Origin: Lentisphaeria bacterium
Lineage (GTDB): Bacteria; Verrucomicrobiota; Lentisphaeria; Victivallales; Victivallaceae
Direction of reading: 5' to 3'
Assembly (NCBI GenBank): GCA_017462015.1
Contig: JAFTRX010000108.1
Span: 1-44,265 of the forward strand
Length of the DNA stretch: 44,265 nt
Shown here: in pieces, positions 28,506 to 36,755 of the stretch
How positions within the stretch are numbered: the first letter of the stretch is position 1
How the letters are laid out: each line of letters starts with the position of its first letter
The notes under the pieces: model-generated
The model's database searches: none
Told to the model about the DNA's origin: nothing
What the model saw: the letters and a program-made list of their open reading frames with translations, nothing else
Translations under genes and position numbers: made by a program

Positions 28506-28982
28506 ATGGCAGGCAAGACCAATGCTTTGAGAATCGTTGAAAGTGCGGGAATCGGAATACAGGCGTTTGAGTATGATATTTCTGACGGTATGATCGATGC
28601 CGTTTCCATTGCCCGGAAAATCGGCAGAACTCCGGATGAGGTGTTCAAAACTCTGGTTACTGAAGACCCGAAGCACGAATACTTTGTCTTTGTTGTACCT
28701 GCCGCCGGGGAACTGGATTTGAAAAAAGCGGCAAAAGTTTCCGGAAAAAAGAGCATTGACCTCATCCCTTCCAAACAGCTTTTGAACCTTACCGGATATA
28801 TTCACGGCGGCTGCTCTCCGGTCGGGATGAAGAAAAGTTTTCCCACCTTTATCGATGAAAGTGCCATTCTCTATGACACGATCTGCGTTTCCGGCGGCAG
28901 AGTCGGCTTGAATATCGCCATTGCTCCGGAAGCTCTTGCCGGTCTGGTTGGTGCTGAATTTGCCGACTTGTGCAAGGCTTGA
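28506..28982 (+). CDS. ybaK: Cys-tRNA(Pro)/Cys-tRNA(Cys) deacylase YbaK/EbsC
   Basis: 158 residues of the YbaK/ProX editing fold. Motifs: TPDEVFKTLVTE near residue 40, FVFVVPAAGELDLKKAA, GYIHGGCSPVGMKK and the final ICVSGGRVGLNIAIAPEAL. YbaK hydrolyses cysteine wrongly attached to proline tRNA by ProRS. ATG 28506 is chosen because GAGAGG lies six bases ahead; a longer frame from 28455 would include the promoter region. It is convergent with the M24 peptidase gene, whose stop lies only eight bases away. Confidence 0.93.
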   Translation: MAGKTNALRIVESAGIGIQAFEYDISDGMIDAVSIARKIGRTPDEVFKTLVTEDPKHEYFVFVVPAAGELDLKKAAKVSGKKSIDLIPSKQLLNLTGYIHGGCSPVGMKKSFPTFIDESAILYDTICVSGGRVGLNIAIAPEALAGLVGAEFADLCKA

Positions 28983-28990
28983 AGCCCGAA

Positions 28991-30103
28991 TTACTCTATT
29001 GTCAGGAAATCCGGGGCGCAGGTCAGGCAGTTCACACTTCCTTCCGGAGAAAGATAAATCAAATCTTCCAGCCGGATGCCGCCCCATTCCCGGTAGTAAA
29101 GTCCCGGTTCAACGGTAAAGACTTCGCCGCCATTGAGTTTGGCGTTGCTGCGCGGGGAGAGGCGCGGGGCTTCGTGGATCTCCAATCCGACACCGTGACC
29201 AAGACCATGGAAGAATCCGAAAGGTTCGCCGTCAGAGATTCCGGTGCGGAAGTTGTGTTTGGTAAGAATGTTTTCTGCCATTTGGTGCAATTTAGCGCAA
29301 TCAGCTCCCAGGGTGATATTTTCTTTGACCGTATCCCGGGCATCTTTGACGGCTGCGTAAGCTTTGGAGACGATCTCCGGGGCTTTGCCTTTGACGACCG
29401 TCCGGGTGAGGTCGCCCCAGTATCCTGTTTCCGGATTCCGGGGGAAGATGTCCATGACGATCGGAGTTCCGGCGAAGAGGACTCCGCTTCCGGCATTGTG
29501 GGGTTGGGAAGATTGGATGCCGCCGGCGCAGATGGTTCCCGTGGGCAGTGAGCCGTGTTTCAATATGGCACAATCGATTTCGGCCCGCAGTATTTCGCTG
29601 GTGAGAACAGTACCGTTCCAGAGGATTTTTTTATCATTGGCAATGGACGATTCCTGAAGCACTTCCACGGCGCGGGCGAAACCGGCTTCTCCGGCGCGCT
29701 GACTGGAGGTGATGAACGCGGCTTCGCCGGGGGATTTATTCAATCGTCCGGGGCAGAAATCCTGCTCGGAAACTTTCAGCTTGATACCGGCACTGCGCAG
29801 TTTTTCGGCAAGACCGAGGGGGAAAGACGGAGGGACTTCAAAACAGTCCGTGTTCAGGACTTTGGCTGTTTTTTCAATTATTTCACTTCTGGACGTACCG
29901 TAGTCGCTTTCCGGAAGGACGGCAACTCCGGGCTTCGCCACCTGACGGGCGCGGGAAATCTCCAGTTTGGACATCAGTGCAGTGACGACACCGGCGTGTT
30001 CGATGCAGATAAAATCGTCCGGAGTGGAAATGCCGGTCAAATAACGAATTTCCGGAGAACTTTCACCGGAACCGATAAGTAATCTTGTAAAATTTTCGTT
30101 CAT
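28991..30103 (-). CDS. M24-family aminopeptidase (Xaa-Pro aminopeptidase type)
   Basis: 370 residues. Residues 1-130 form the creatinase-like N-terminal domain and 135-370 the pita-bread metallopeptidase. The five metal ligands are visible: Asp in VMDIFPR, Asp in YWGDLTRT, His in HGLGHGVGLEIHE, Glu in VEPGLYY and Glu in IRLEDLIY. It would remove N-terminal residues next to proline, or cleave Xaa-Pro dipeptides. Cytoplasmic, as no signal is seen. No clear Shine-Dalgarno sequence precedes ATG 30103; a TATAAT sits about 35 bases upstream on the minus strand but a good -35 box is missing. Confidence 0.9.
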   Translation of the reverse strand: MNENFTRLLIGSGESSPEIRYLTGISTPDDFICIEHAGVVTALMSKLEISRARQVAKPGVAVLPESDYGTSRSEIIEKTAKVLNTDCFEVPPSFPLGLAEKLRSAGIKLKVSEQDFCPGRLNKSPGEAAFITSSQRAGEAGFARAVEVLQESSIANDKKILWNGTVLTSEILRAEIDCAILKHGSLPTGTICAGGIQSSQPHNAGSGVLFAGTPIVMDIFPRNPETGYWGDLTRTVVKGKAPEIVSKAYAAVKDARDTVKENITLGADCAKLHQMAENILTKHNFRTGISDGEPFGFFHGLGHGVGLEIHEAPRLSPRSNAKLNGGEVFTVEPGLYYREWGGIRLEDLIYLSPEGSVNCLTCAPDFLTIE

Positions 30104-30107
30104 AGTA

Positions 30108-30136
30108 TTGACATTTTACCATTTTAGAGGCATATT
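30108..30136 (+). promoter_or_regulatory. Possible plsY promoter
   Basis: TTGACA (30108-30113), 17-base spacer, CATATT (30131-30136); with a 19-base spacer the box reads TATTAT. It lies about 95 bases before plsY, in the divergent interval with the M24 gene. Confidence 0.5.
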
Positions 30137-30232
30137 ATACTTCAGTCCGGTGTTTTTTTTGCAAGCCGGAGCGGATAATGTTTAACATACTGCACAAAGT
30201 GCAGGTATTCAAGTGCTGACAGGAGAAAATTT

Positions 30233-30904
30233 ATGAGTAGTGTCATTCAGGGCGTGTTTATGATCCTCGGAGCGTATATGCTCGGAAGTATTCCGTGGGG
30301 ATTTATCATCGGCAAGATGTATGGTGTTGACGTGCGTACCGTGGGATCAAAGAATATCGGAGCAACCAATGTCACCCGTACTGTAGGCAAGATCCCCGGA
30401 AAGATTTGTTTCCTGCTGGATTTTCTTAAAGGCTGTCTGCCGGTGCTGGCGGTGCAGTTCGTCGCCAGGAGCGAGTCGTGGCAGTGCGGTGTCGAATGGG
30501 TGGTCATCGCGGTGATGCTGGCGACTATTCTGGGACACATTTTCCCTGTGTTTTTGCAGTTCAAAGGCGGTAAGGGAGTCAGTACTGCTGCCGGAGCGAT
30601 CATGGCGCTGGCGCCGTTCCCGCTTCTGGTGGCGTTTGCGGTCTGGGTCGTGGTGTTTTTTGTTTCCCGTTATGTTTCTCTGGCAAGCATTACCGCTGCT
30701 GCGGTGCTTCCGGTGGTGGCGTGGGCATTCAAACTTGCCGGTATCGGTTCTCCGGTGGCGCGGGCAAACTGGACACTGGTGTTTTTGCTGGTGGTTGCGG
30801 TGCTGGCGATCATCCGGCATCATGCCAACATCCGGCGGCTGCTCAATGGTACTGAAAGCCGCTTCGGGAAGGATAAAAAAGCTGATAACGGCGCGAAAAA
30901 ATAA
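30233..30904 (+). CDS. plsY: Acyl-phosphate:glycerol-3-phosphate acyltransferase PlsY
   Basis: 223 residues with about five transmembrane segments. The three PlsY motifs are present: GSIPWGFIIGK with GSKNIGATNVTRT (motif 1), GHIFPVFLQFKGGKGVST (motif 2) and the final HHANIRRLLNGTE (motif 3). It acylates glycerol 3-phosphate with acyl-phosphate, the first step of membrane phospholipid synthesis. AGGAG precedes ATG. The C-terminus ends in a basic tail. It is followed by a T-rich stretch and then the promoter at 30944-30972. Confidence 0.95.
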   Translation: MSSVIQGVFMILGAYMLGSIPWGFIIGKMYGVDVRTVGSKNIGATNVTRTVGKIPGKICFLLDFLKGCLPVLAVQFVARSESWQCGVEWVVIAVMLATILGHIFPVFLQFKGGKGVSTAAGAIMALAPFPLLVAFAVWVVVFFVSRYVSLASITAAAVLPVVAWAFKLAGIGSPVARANWTLVFLLVVAVLAIIRHHANIRRLLNGTESRFGKDKKADNGAKK

Positions 30905-30943
30905 TTTTTTTTAAAAATAATGCATATTATTTTACCGGTGCTC

Positions 30944-30972
30944 TTGAAATTTCACAGTTGAAAGACTATATT
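30944..30972 (+). promoter_or_regulatory. Promoter of the TIGR04073-type gene
   Basis: TTGAAA (30944-30949), 17-base spacer, TATATT (30967-30972), about 58 bases before ATG 31031. Confidence 0.75.
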
Positions 30973-31030
30973 CAATAACGAATGGTTCAGATTTTTAAAC
31001 TTATACAATAACAAATAATGGAGTGAAGTG

Positions 31031-31468
31031 ATGAAGTTTGGAAAATTTTTGATGATCGCTATGATCGCGGTGACTGCTGTGGTTTGTTCCAACAGTGTGT
31101 CTGCGGCAGAGAATGAACCGGCATGGTTCACCCGTCCGGTGGAGAAACTCGGTCGCGGTGTTGCCAACGTTGCGTTCGGTGTTCTGGAGCTTCCCATGCA
31201 GTGGACCATCGTTTCCCGTGAAGATGGCGGTATTGCCGGTTTGACTTACGGTACCCTCAAGGGTGTCGGTCATGTCATCGCCCGGGTTTGCGTCGGTGTT
31301 GTTGAGATCGTTACCTTCCCGTTCCCGTTGCCGGATTGCCCGGAATATCCGGATGATGCCGGTTGGGGTTACGGACCGATCATCCGTCCGGCATGGGTCG
31401 TGCCTGTCGGCAGCGATTGGAACAGTTTTGTTTACGATGATGAGTCGATCGTGAATCCCAATCTGTAA
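31031..31468 (+). CDS. Exosortase system-associated protein, TIGR04073-like
   Basis: 145 residues with a cleavable signal peptide (about 1-25, ending VSAA). The mature part has LGRGVANVAFGVLELPMQW, GGIAGLTYGTLKGVGHV and VCVGVVEIVTFPFPLPD, two glycine-spaced amphipathic segments that match the family described as exosortase-associated TIGR04073 in Verrucomicrobia and Lentisphaerae. Its function is unknown; it is exported, and the pattern recalls membrane-associating glycine-rich helices. GGAG precedes ATG 31031, so the GTG at 31028 is not needed. It has its own promoter and a terminator-like hairpin behind it. Confidence 0.82.
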   Translation: MKFGKFLMIAMIAVTAVVCSNSVSAAENEPAWFTRPVEKLGRGVANVAFGVLELPMQWTIVSREDGGIAGLTYGTLKGVGHVIARVCVGVVEIVTFPFPLPDCPEYPDDAGWGYGPIIRPAWVVPVGSDWNSFVYDDESIVNPNL

Positions 31469-31490
31469 CGGTCGTTTCCTCAATGACAAT

Positions 31491-31530
31491 AATGCCGGAG
31501 CGCGGTTGATGCGGTTCCGGCATTGTCTTT
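31491..31530 (+). terminator. Terminator-like hairpin after the TIGR04073-type gene
   Basis: AATGCCGGA (31491-31499) pairs with TCCGGCATT (31516-31524), followed by GTCTTTATA. Confidence 0.6.
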
Positions 31531-31569
31531 ATAAGGTTTAGTTAATTTTATTGATTTGATGGTGAGATT

Positions 31570-32670
31570 GTGAGTTTTTCGTGTGGTTTTGTCGGATTGC
31601 CCAACGTGGGTAAATCAACACTTTTCAATGCGCTCAGTCACGGCGGAGCCGAGGCGGCGAACTTTCCGTTTTGTACGATCGAACCCAACGCCGGGATCGC
31701 CAAGGTTCCGGATAAACGTCTGGCAGTATTGGCGGAACTGGAAAATTCCGGACGCATCGTTCCTTCCACGTTGAAGTTTATTGATATTGCCGGTCTGGTA
31801 CGCGGTGCCAGTCAGGGGGAGGGGTTGGGTAACCAGTTCCTCGGTCATGTCCGTAACGTCGATGCAGTCGCGCATGTGGTGCGGTTGTTCGGAGATTCCA
31901 ATGTGGTGCATGTTTCCGGTAAGGTCGACCCTGTGGATGACCTTGAAACCATCGGTACGGAATTGATGCTTTCCGACCTTGAGATGTTGGAAAAGCGCCG
32001 GGACAAAGCGCACAAAATGGCGCGTTCCAACGATGCCGATGCCAAATTGGAGTATGAATTGGTAAAATCCCTGATTGCCGATTTGGAGAATGGCAGCGCG
32101 CCGAAATATGACCGCGAAGATAAGAAAATCAAAAGTCTGGTGGAATCCTTTGGTTTGCTGACTGTGAAACCGGCGTTTATTTGTGCCAACGTTGGCGAAG
32201 AGCAGATCGCTGATTACACCAACTGCGATGCCGGAAAGCGGCTTCAGGAATATGCCATGGCGCATAATATGGAAGTCGTTCCGGTGTGCGCCAAGCTGGA
32301 AGATGAGTTCGGTTCACTTTCCGAAGAGGAAGCCGCTGTCTTTATGGAAGACCTCGGAATTACGGAGTCCGGTTTGGATAAAGTCATTCAGACCGGTTAC
32401 CGGTTGCTCGATTATATCACCTTCTTTACCGCAGGTCCCATGGAGTCGCGGGCGTGGACTGTCACCCGGGGCGCGCTGGCGCCGGAAGCTGCCGGAAAGA
32501 TCCACACTGATATGTGCCGGGGATTCATCCGGATGGAAACGGTTTCCTATGATGACCTGGTGGAATGTGGTTCCTGGGCGAAGGCTCAGCTTGCCGGAAA
32601 GCTGCGTATCGAAGGTAAAGATTATGTGGTTCAGGATGGTGACGTTATTCACGTCCGGTTCTCCGTGTAA
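31570..32670 (+). CDS. ychF: Redox-sensitive ribosome-binding ATPase YchF
   Basis: 366 residues, normal for YchF/OLA1. The Obg-like G domain has GLPNVGKSTLFNAL, DIAGLVRGASQGEGLGNQFL and, instead of the GTP-type NKxD, the NVGE motif (ICANVGEEQ) that confers ATP preference. A coiled-coil insert (about 130-165) and the C-terminal TGS domain (RTV-like region to VQDGDVIHVRFSV) follow. It binds ribosomes and is linked to oxidative stress and translation. Translation starts at GTG behind GGTGAG. It heads a dense run with dksA-like, lspA and nnr. Confidence 0.96.
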   Translation: MSFSCGFVGLPNVGKSTLFNALSHGGAEAANFPFCTIEPNAGIAKVPDKRLAVLAELENSGRIVPSTLKFIDIAGLVRGASQGEGLGNQFLGHVRNVDAVAHVVRLFGDSNVVHVSGKVDPVDDLETIGTELMLSDLEMLEKRRDKAHKMARSNDADAKLEYELVKSLIADLENGSAPKYDREDKKIKSLVESFGLLTVKPAFICANVGEEQIADYTNCDAGKRLQEYAMAHNMEVVPVCAKLEDEFGSLSEEEAAVFMEDLGITESGLDKVIQTGYRLLDYITFFTAGPMESRAWTVTRGALAPEAAGKIHTDMCRGFIRMETVSYDDLVECGSWAKAQLAGKLRIEGKDYVVQDGDVIHVRFSV

Positions 32671-32687
32671 ACTGCTCTGGAGGAAAT

Positions 32688-33062
32688 ATGAAGTTTGAAG
32701 GAAAAGATTTGGAATATTACAACGCTCTTGTCGAAGCGCGCAGTATGGTCGCTGAACAAATGCGCCATTGTGCGGATTCGGCATTGAGTGCGGATAATAT
32801 GGAAAAACGCGGTGTCACCACCCACATGGCGGACAGTTCGTGTGACAATGCCCGTCATGAGATGGCGTTGCGGATGCTCAGCGAAGATGGCGATATCATT
32901 GCTCTGATCGATGATGCTATTGAGCGTCTTGCCAATGGCGAGTATGGAAAATGTCTGGATTGCGGTGAAATGATCGCTGAAGCGCGGTTGAAAGTGCGTC
33001 CCTATGCACTTTTTTGCGTGAAGTGCAAAAGCCGCCACGAAGAGATGATGAAAAACCGCTGA
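32688..33062 (+). CDS. DksA/TraR-family zinc-finger protein
   Basis: 124 residues. A helical N-terminal part (1-85) is followed by a C4 zinc finger, CLDCGEMI...CVKCKSRHE, at about 91-117. Such proteins either enter the secondary channel of RNA polymerase (DksA, with ppGpp) or serve undefined roles. DksA's coiled-coil tip carries two aspartates; here DSSCDNARHEMA (about 49-60) is the nearest match, so DksA activity is uncertain. A GGAGG ribosome site precedes ATG. It overlaps lspA by one base (TGATG). Confidence 0.85.
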   Translation: MKFEGKDLEYYNALVEARSMVAEQMRHCADSALSADNMEKRGVTTHMADSSCDNARHEMALRMLSEDGDIIALIDDAIERLANGEYGKCLDCGEMIAEARLKVRPYALFCVKCKSRHEEMMKNR

Positions 33063-33589
33063 TGGCAGACAGAATAGAAAAAAATTCCCCGCAGGAAAAG
33101 CGGGTGTTTATCGGTGCCGGAGCGCTGGGGATCTTTTTCCTGGCGTTGGATTTGTGGACGAAGTGGTATATTGTTACCAGATTCAAACTTTATGAATCGA
33201 TTCCGGTGCTGCCGCCGGTATTGAATTTTACCAGTGTACGCAACTATGGGGCGGCATGGAGCATTTTGAGTGGCAAAGGCTGGTTGCTTTTGTGCTTTGC
33301 GCTGGTGACGGCGGCGGGATTGATCTGGTTTTTCCGGAAGCTGTGTGAAGGATGCCGGGAAAGATACTTTGCCATGATGCTGCTGTTTTCCGGAATCATT
33401 GGCAACTCGCTTGATCGCTGTTTCCGGGGGGCGGTGGTGGATTTTATCCATGTGCATTGGAAAAATGTCTGGCATTATCCGGTTTTCAATATCGCGGATA
33501 TAGCGATTTGCTGCGGGGTCGGGATCTTTGTCCTCTCTAATTTATTGCGCAAAAGTGACAAAGAAAAAGATTCCGGTCAGGATAAGTAG
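33062..33589 (+). CDS. lspA: Lipoprotein signal peptidase (signal peptidase II)
   Basis: 175 residues with four transmembrane segments. Motifs: LDLWTKWYIV (D-x-x-T-K type, near residue 30), FTSVRNYGAAWSIL, GNSLDRCFRGAVVDFI with the first catalytic Asp, and FNIADIAIC with the second. It cleaves prolipoproteins ahead of the lipid-modified cysteine in the inner membrane. ATG 33062 overlaps the previous stop; an earlier in-frame ATG at 33014 would lie inside the dksA-like gene. Confidence 0.95.
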   Translation: MADRIEKNSPQEKRVFIGAGALGIFFLALDLWTKWYIVTRFKLYESIPVLPPVLNFTSVRNYGAAWSILSGKGWLLLCFALVTAAGLIWFFRKLCEGCRERYFAMMLLFSGIIGNSLDRCFRGAVVDFIHVHWKNVWHYPVFNIADIAICCGVGIFVLSNLLRKSDKEKDSGQDK

Positions 33590-33593
33590 AGTT

Positions 33594-35078
33594 ATGTTCG
33601 CTGTAAGTGTTGCTGAAATGCGGGAGATGGAACAGGCGGCGATGGCCGCCGGAGTCCCGGAATATGAGTTGATGTGCCGTGCAGGAAATGCGGCGGCAGA
33701 TTTGATAGGGTTTCATTATCCCGGCCCGGGACGGTTCGTTGTATTGTGCGGCGGCGGCAACAATGGCGGAGATGCGCTGGTGTGCGCCCGGAGACTGCGG
33801 GAACGGTATCGCCGGGAGGTGGTGATTTTCAGTACCAGGGCAAGACAAGATTTTTCCGGGTGTGCCGGATTTGCCGCCGCTGATTTGCCGGATGATATTC
33901 CCTTTGAAGTGTGTGAAACGATAGACCATGTGCATTTTTATCCGGGGGATGTGATCGTTGACGGTCTGCTCGGAATCGGATATGCCGGAGGGCGGATACG
34001 GGAAAATGTTGCCGCATACATTAGAAAAGTGAATACGGTATCGCTTCCGGTTGTCGCATTGGATCTGCCCAGCGGATTGAGCGGCGATTCCGGAGAAATT
34101 TCCGATGCCGGAGCTGTGAATGCCGCGTTGACGATCACGTTTGGAGCGGCGAAGTCCGGCTTGTTCAGCAAAGAAGGAAGTTTATGCCGGGGAATGCTGC
34201 GCGTGGTCGATATCGGATTGGATGTGGAAAAATGTTCCGGAAAAGTAGAATATTTTACCAACATTGATGCGCAAAGAAGCGTTTTTTATCCGGCGTGTGA
34301 TTGTCATAAAAACTCCCGGGGACGGATATTGGTCTGGGGCAGCAGTGAAAAATATCCCGGAGCTGCGGCGTTGACTGCTGAAGCCGCATTGCGGTGTGGA
34401 GGTGGTATCGTCCGGCTGGTGTCGTGCGGTAGATGTGATCGTAATTTGCCGAATGCGGTGATTTTTCACCATATTCCCAACGGCAGTGATCCGGGACGGG
34501 AAGCAGAACAGTTTTTTGGTTGCAGTGATGTGCTGATCGCCGGATGCGGCTGGGGGGATGAGACCCCGGCGGAAGCTTTGAATACTGTACAGCGTTTTCC
34601 CGGAGTGGTCGTGCTTGATGCCGATGCACTGAACATGATAAGCCGTTCACCTGAGATATGGCAGGCGCGAGACGACGTCATAATGACTCCGCATCCGGGG
34701 GAAGCTGTGCGTTTGGCGCGGGCAGTCGGAATCGCTGATGGCATGGAAAGAGAGAAATTGGCGGCGGCTCTTGCGGAAAAATATCATGCATGCATTGTAT
34801 TGAAGGGCAGGGACACAATTATTGCTCTGCCGGATGGGCAGGTCGCAGTCAACACCAGCGGGAATTTCAAACTTGCCACTGCGGGCAGCGGAGATGTGCT
34901 TGCCGGATGTATCGGAGCGTTTGCCGGAAGCGGATTGCCGTTGAAAGAGTGTGCGGCGCTGGGAGCATATCTCCACGGAATCGCCGGAGAGAGTGCTGAA
35001 GGCGGACTTATCGCCGACGAATTACCGCTTCTGGCAGGAAAAGCGTTGACCGCCATCCGGGAAAAACGGATTTTTTAA
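33594..35078 (+). CDS. nnr: Bifunctional NAD(P)H-hydrate epimerase / dehydratase
   Basis: 494 residues. The N-terminal epimerase (about 1-215) has LCGGGNNGGDALVCARRL, VDGLLGIG and DLPSGLSGDSG. The C-terminal ribokinase-like dehydratase (about 225-494) has MTPHPGEAVRLA, VLKGRDTIIALPDG and LATAGSGDVLAGCIGAFAG. Together they repair damaged NADHX and NADPHX. The start is ATG 33594, four bases after the lspA stop and behind AGGA; a longer frame from 33528 would overlap lspA. It closes the ychF-dksA-lspA-nnr run. Confidence 0.95.
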   Translation: MFAVSVAEMREMEQAAMAAGVPEYELMCRAGNAAADLIGFHYPGPGRFVVLCGGGNNGGDALVCARRLRERYRREVVIFSTRARQDFSGCAGFAAADLPDDIPFEVCETIDHVHFYPGDVIVDGLLGIGYAGGRIRENVAAYIRKVNTVSLPVVALDLPSGLSGDSGEISDAGAVNAALTITFGAAKSGLFSKEGSLCRGMLRVVDIGLDVEKCSGKVEYFTNIDAQRSVFYPACDCHKNSRGRILVWGSSEKYPGAAALTAEAALRCGGGIVRLVSCGRCDRNLPNAVIFHHIPNGSDPGREAEQFFGCSDVLIAGCGWGDETPAEALNTVQRFPGVVVLDADALNMISRSPEIWQARDDVIMTPHPGEAVRLARAVGIADGMEREKLAAALAEKYHACIVLKGRDTIIALPDGQVAVNTSGNFKLATAGSGDVLAGCIGAFAGSGLPLKECAALGAYLHGIAGESAEGGLIADELPLLAGKALTAIREKRIF

Positions 35079-35093
35079 AGAGCGACAAAAGTA

Positions 35094-35126
35094 CCGCCGC
35101 AGATAGTTTCTTATGGGACAACTGTA
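35094..35126. repeat. Remnant of the dispersed repeat flank
   Basis: 29 of 33 bases match the left flank of copy A (9461-9493) in inverted orientation, from CCGCCGCAG through TTTCTTATGGGACAACTGTA. It lies just behind nnr. A shorter related string (TGTCCCATAA) occurs at 27383-27392 behind another gene end. Confidence 0.5.
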
Positions 35127-35188
35127 TGTTTTTTACACATTTTTGCAGAAAATTGCGATCCGGACTTTAAAATCCGCCTCGCAGGGGT

Positions 35189-35249
35189 TATATTAAGAGC
35201 AGATTGTGTAAACGCGTATATCTGTGCCGCAACAGGTGTTACGTTGCGG
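35189..35249 (+). promoter_or_regulatory. pyrE upstream region: possible -10 box and leader hairpin
   Basis: TATATT at 35189-35194 fits the local -10 pattern, but the -35 side (TTTAAA, 35166-35171) is weak. The leader contains a hairpin CCGCAAC (35227-35233) / GTTGCGG (35243-35249) with a nine-base loop. A regulatory role for pyrimidine control is only a possibility. Confidence 0.4.
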
Positions 35250-35286
35250 ACGGACAGTAACAATATTCTCACAGAAAGGGATAAGT

Positions 35287-35961
35287 ATGGAACAGTACAA
35301 GCAGGAATTTATCGAATTCATGATCGATTGTCAGGTCTTGAAGTTCGGCGATTTTGTCACCAAAAGCGGTCGCAAGACTCCGTTTTTTGTAAACACCGGA
35401 TTTTACCGTACCGGCGCCCAGCTGCGCAAGCTCGGTGAATACTATGCCCAGGCGATCAAAAACACTTTCGGAACTGAGTTTGATGTTCTCTTCGGACCTG
35501 CGTACAAAGGTATTCCGCTTACCGTTGCTGCCACTATCGCTGTTTCCGAAAAGTACGGCGCCGATATCCGTTACTGCTCCAACCGCAAAGAGGTCAAAGA
35601 TCACGGTGATAAAGGTATCCTGCTTGGCAGTCCGATCGCTGACGGCGATAAGGTCGTTATTATTGAAGACGTCACCACTGCCGGAACCAGTATTGAAGAG
35701 ACCCTGCCCATTTTGAAAGCTCAGGGCAATGTTGATATTCTCGGTCTGGTCGTGAGTGTTGACCGGATGGAGCGCGGACAGGGCGAAAAGAGCGCGCTTT
35801 GCGAAATTTCGGAAAAATATGGTTTCAAAACTTGTGCCATCGTGACCATGAAAGAGGTCATCGAACACCTTTACAACCGTCCGTACAAGGGCAAAGTCAT
35901 CATCGACGATACGCTGATGGCAGCGATCAACGCCTACTACGAACAGTACGGCGCAAAGTAA
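35287..35961 (+). CDS. pyrE: Orotate phosphoribosyltransferase
   Basis: 224 residues. The PRPP-binding loop VVIIEDVTTAGTSIEE (about 130-145) and FGPAYKGIPL are typical, and the N-terminal FGDFVTKSGRKTPFFVNTG matches PyrE. It joins orotate to PRPP to form OMP in pyrimidine synthesis. ATG 35287 follows GAAAGGG; the longer in-frame reading from 35224 would begin inside the leader hairpin. It appears to be a single-gene unit ending at the hairpin 35981-36016. Confidence 0.94.
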   Translation: MEQYKQEFIEFMIDCQVLKFGDFVTKSGRKTPFFVNTGFYRTGAQLRKLGEYYAQAIKNTFGTEFDVLFGPAYKGIPLTVAATIAVSEKYGADIRYCSNRKEVKDHGDKGILLGSPIADGDKVVIIEDVTTAGTSIEETLPILKAQGNVDILGLVVSVDRMERGQGEKSALCEISEKYGFKTCAIVTMKEVIEHLYNRPYKGKVIIDDTLMAAINAYYEQYGAK

Positions 35962-35980
35962 GACCGGATTCCCGTAACGC

Positions 35981-36016
35981 AAGGGCTGTTGCAAACATCG
36001 TTTTGCAACAGCCCTT
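35981..36016 (+). terminator. Terminator-like hairpin after pyrE
   Basis: 15-base perfect arms (35981-35995 and 36002-36016) around a six-base loop, followed by TCTT. The stem shares GGGCTGTTGCA with the hairpin at 13009-13041. Confidence 0.7.
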
Positions 36017-36039
36017 TCTTAAAACTGCAGTTACAGCTG

Positions 36040-36369
36040 TTATTTGGCTGAAATAATTGCCTGAAGTTGCTGTTTGAGTTCAGGCAAATCATTTTTTATG
36101 GTTTGCCACATCAAATTATAATTGGTTTGTACATAATCATGAATCAGAATATTTCTCATTCCGATAATGACACGCCAAGGGATTTCCGGATGAGCCGAGC
36201 GCATTCCGCTTGAAATTTGCCCGGCGGCTTCCCCAATAATCAAAAAATTGTAAGAAACGGCATCCTGCTTCAACGGAGATGCAAGAAACTCATCTTTCGA
36301 TAAGACAATATTATTGATTTTTTCAATCGAACTCAAAATATGTTCGATACGTTGATAATCGTTGATCAC
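36040..36369 (-). CDS. HepT-like HEPN toxin RNase (DUF86)
   Basis: 109 residues of the all-helical HEPN fold. The catalytic R-x4-6-H motif is RNILIHDY (about 81-88), including the HxY-type tyrosine position that MntA-family antitoxins modify by AMP addition. Preceding [11 protein letters not shown] and [14 protein letters not shown] are typical of DUF86. It would cleave RNA when not neutralised. It overlaps the nucleotidyltransferase gene by four bases (36366-36369). The pair is visibly more AT-rich than neighbouring genes, suggesting acquisition. Confidence 0.88.
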   Translation of the reverse strand: MINDYQRIEHILSSIEKINNIVLSKDEFLASPLKQDAVSYNFLIIGEAAGQISSGMRSAHPEIPWRVIIGMRNILIHDYVQTNYNLMWQTIKNDLPELKQQLQAIISAK

Positions 36370-36659
36370 AGTACCACCATATCTTTTTTTACGCCCGGTC
36401 CGAAAATCGGGTCAGTCAAAGCTGACATTGGAATAACATCTACTTTGCTGTTCAGCATATCAGACAGAGCCAGCTGCAAGCCGATTTGGTCAAAAAGAGA
36501 AGCATTTTTATTGAAATCGGCGAGTAAATCGATATCGCTTTCCGGAGTCTCCTCTTTGCGGGCGCAGGAACCGAAGACATATACCTTTTCGGCATTATGT
36601 CTGCGGGCGATCTCATTGATTTGAGTGCGCAAACTCATGAGGCGGTCAAGCTGACACAT
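36366..36659 (-). CDS. MntA-like nucleotidyltransferase antitoxin
   Basis: 97 residues, a minimal nucleotidyltransferase with [17 protein letters not shown], the exact G-S-x10-D-x-D pattern needed for nucleotidyl transfer. With the adjoining HEPN gene it forms a HepT/MntA toxin-antitoxin pair, in which MntA inactivates HepT by AMPylating a tyrosine. A GGGAG ribosome site precedes ATG 36659. The antitoxin gene comes first and the pair is translationally coupled. Confidence 0.88.
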   Translation of the reverse strand: MCQLDRLMSLRTQINEIARRHNAEKVYVFGSCARKEETPESDIDLLADFNKNASLFDQIGLQLALSDMLNSKVDVIPMSALTDPIFGPGVKKDMVVL

Positions 36660-36755
36660 TTTTTTACTCCCTGTTATTGCCTTCTCCTTTGACTTTCCAA
36701 TATATAATTTAGCTTTATTGGATGAAAAGTCAAGCTTTTTGTGTTGATTTTTAAG

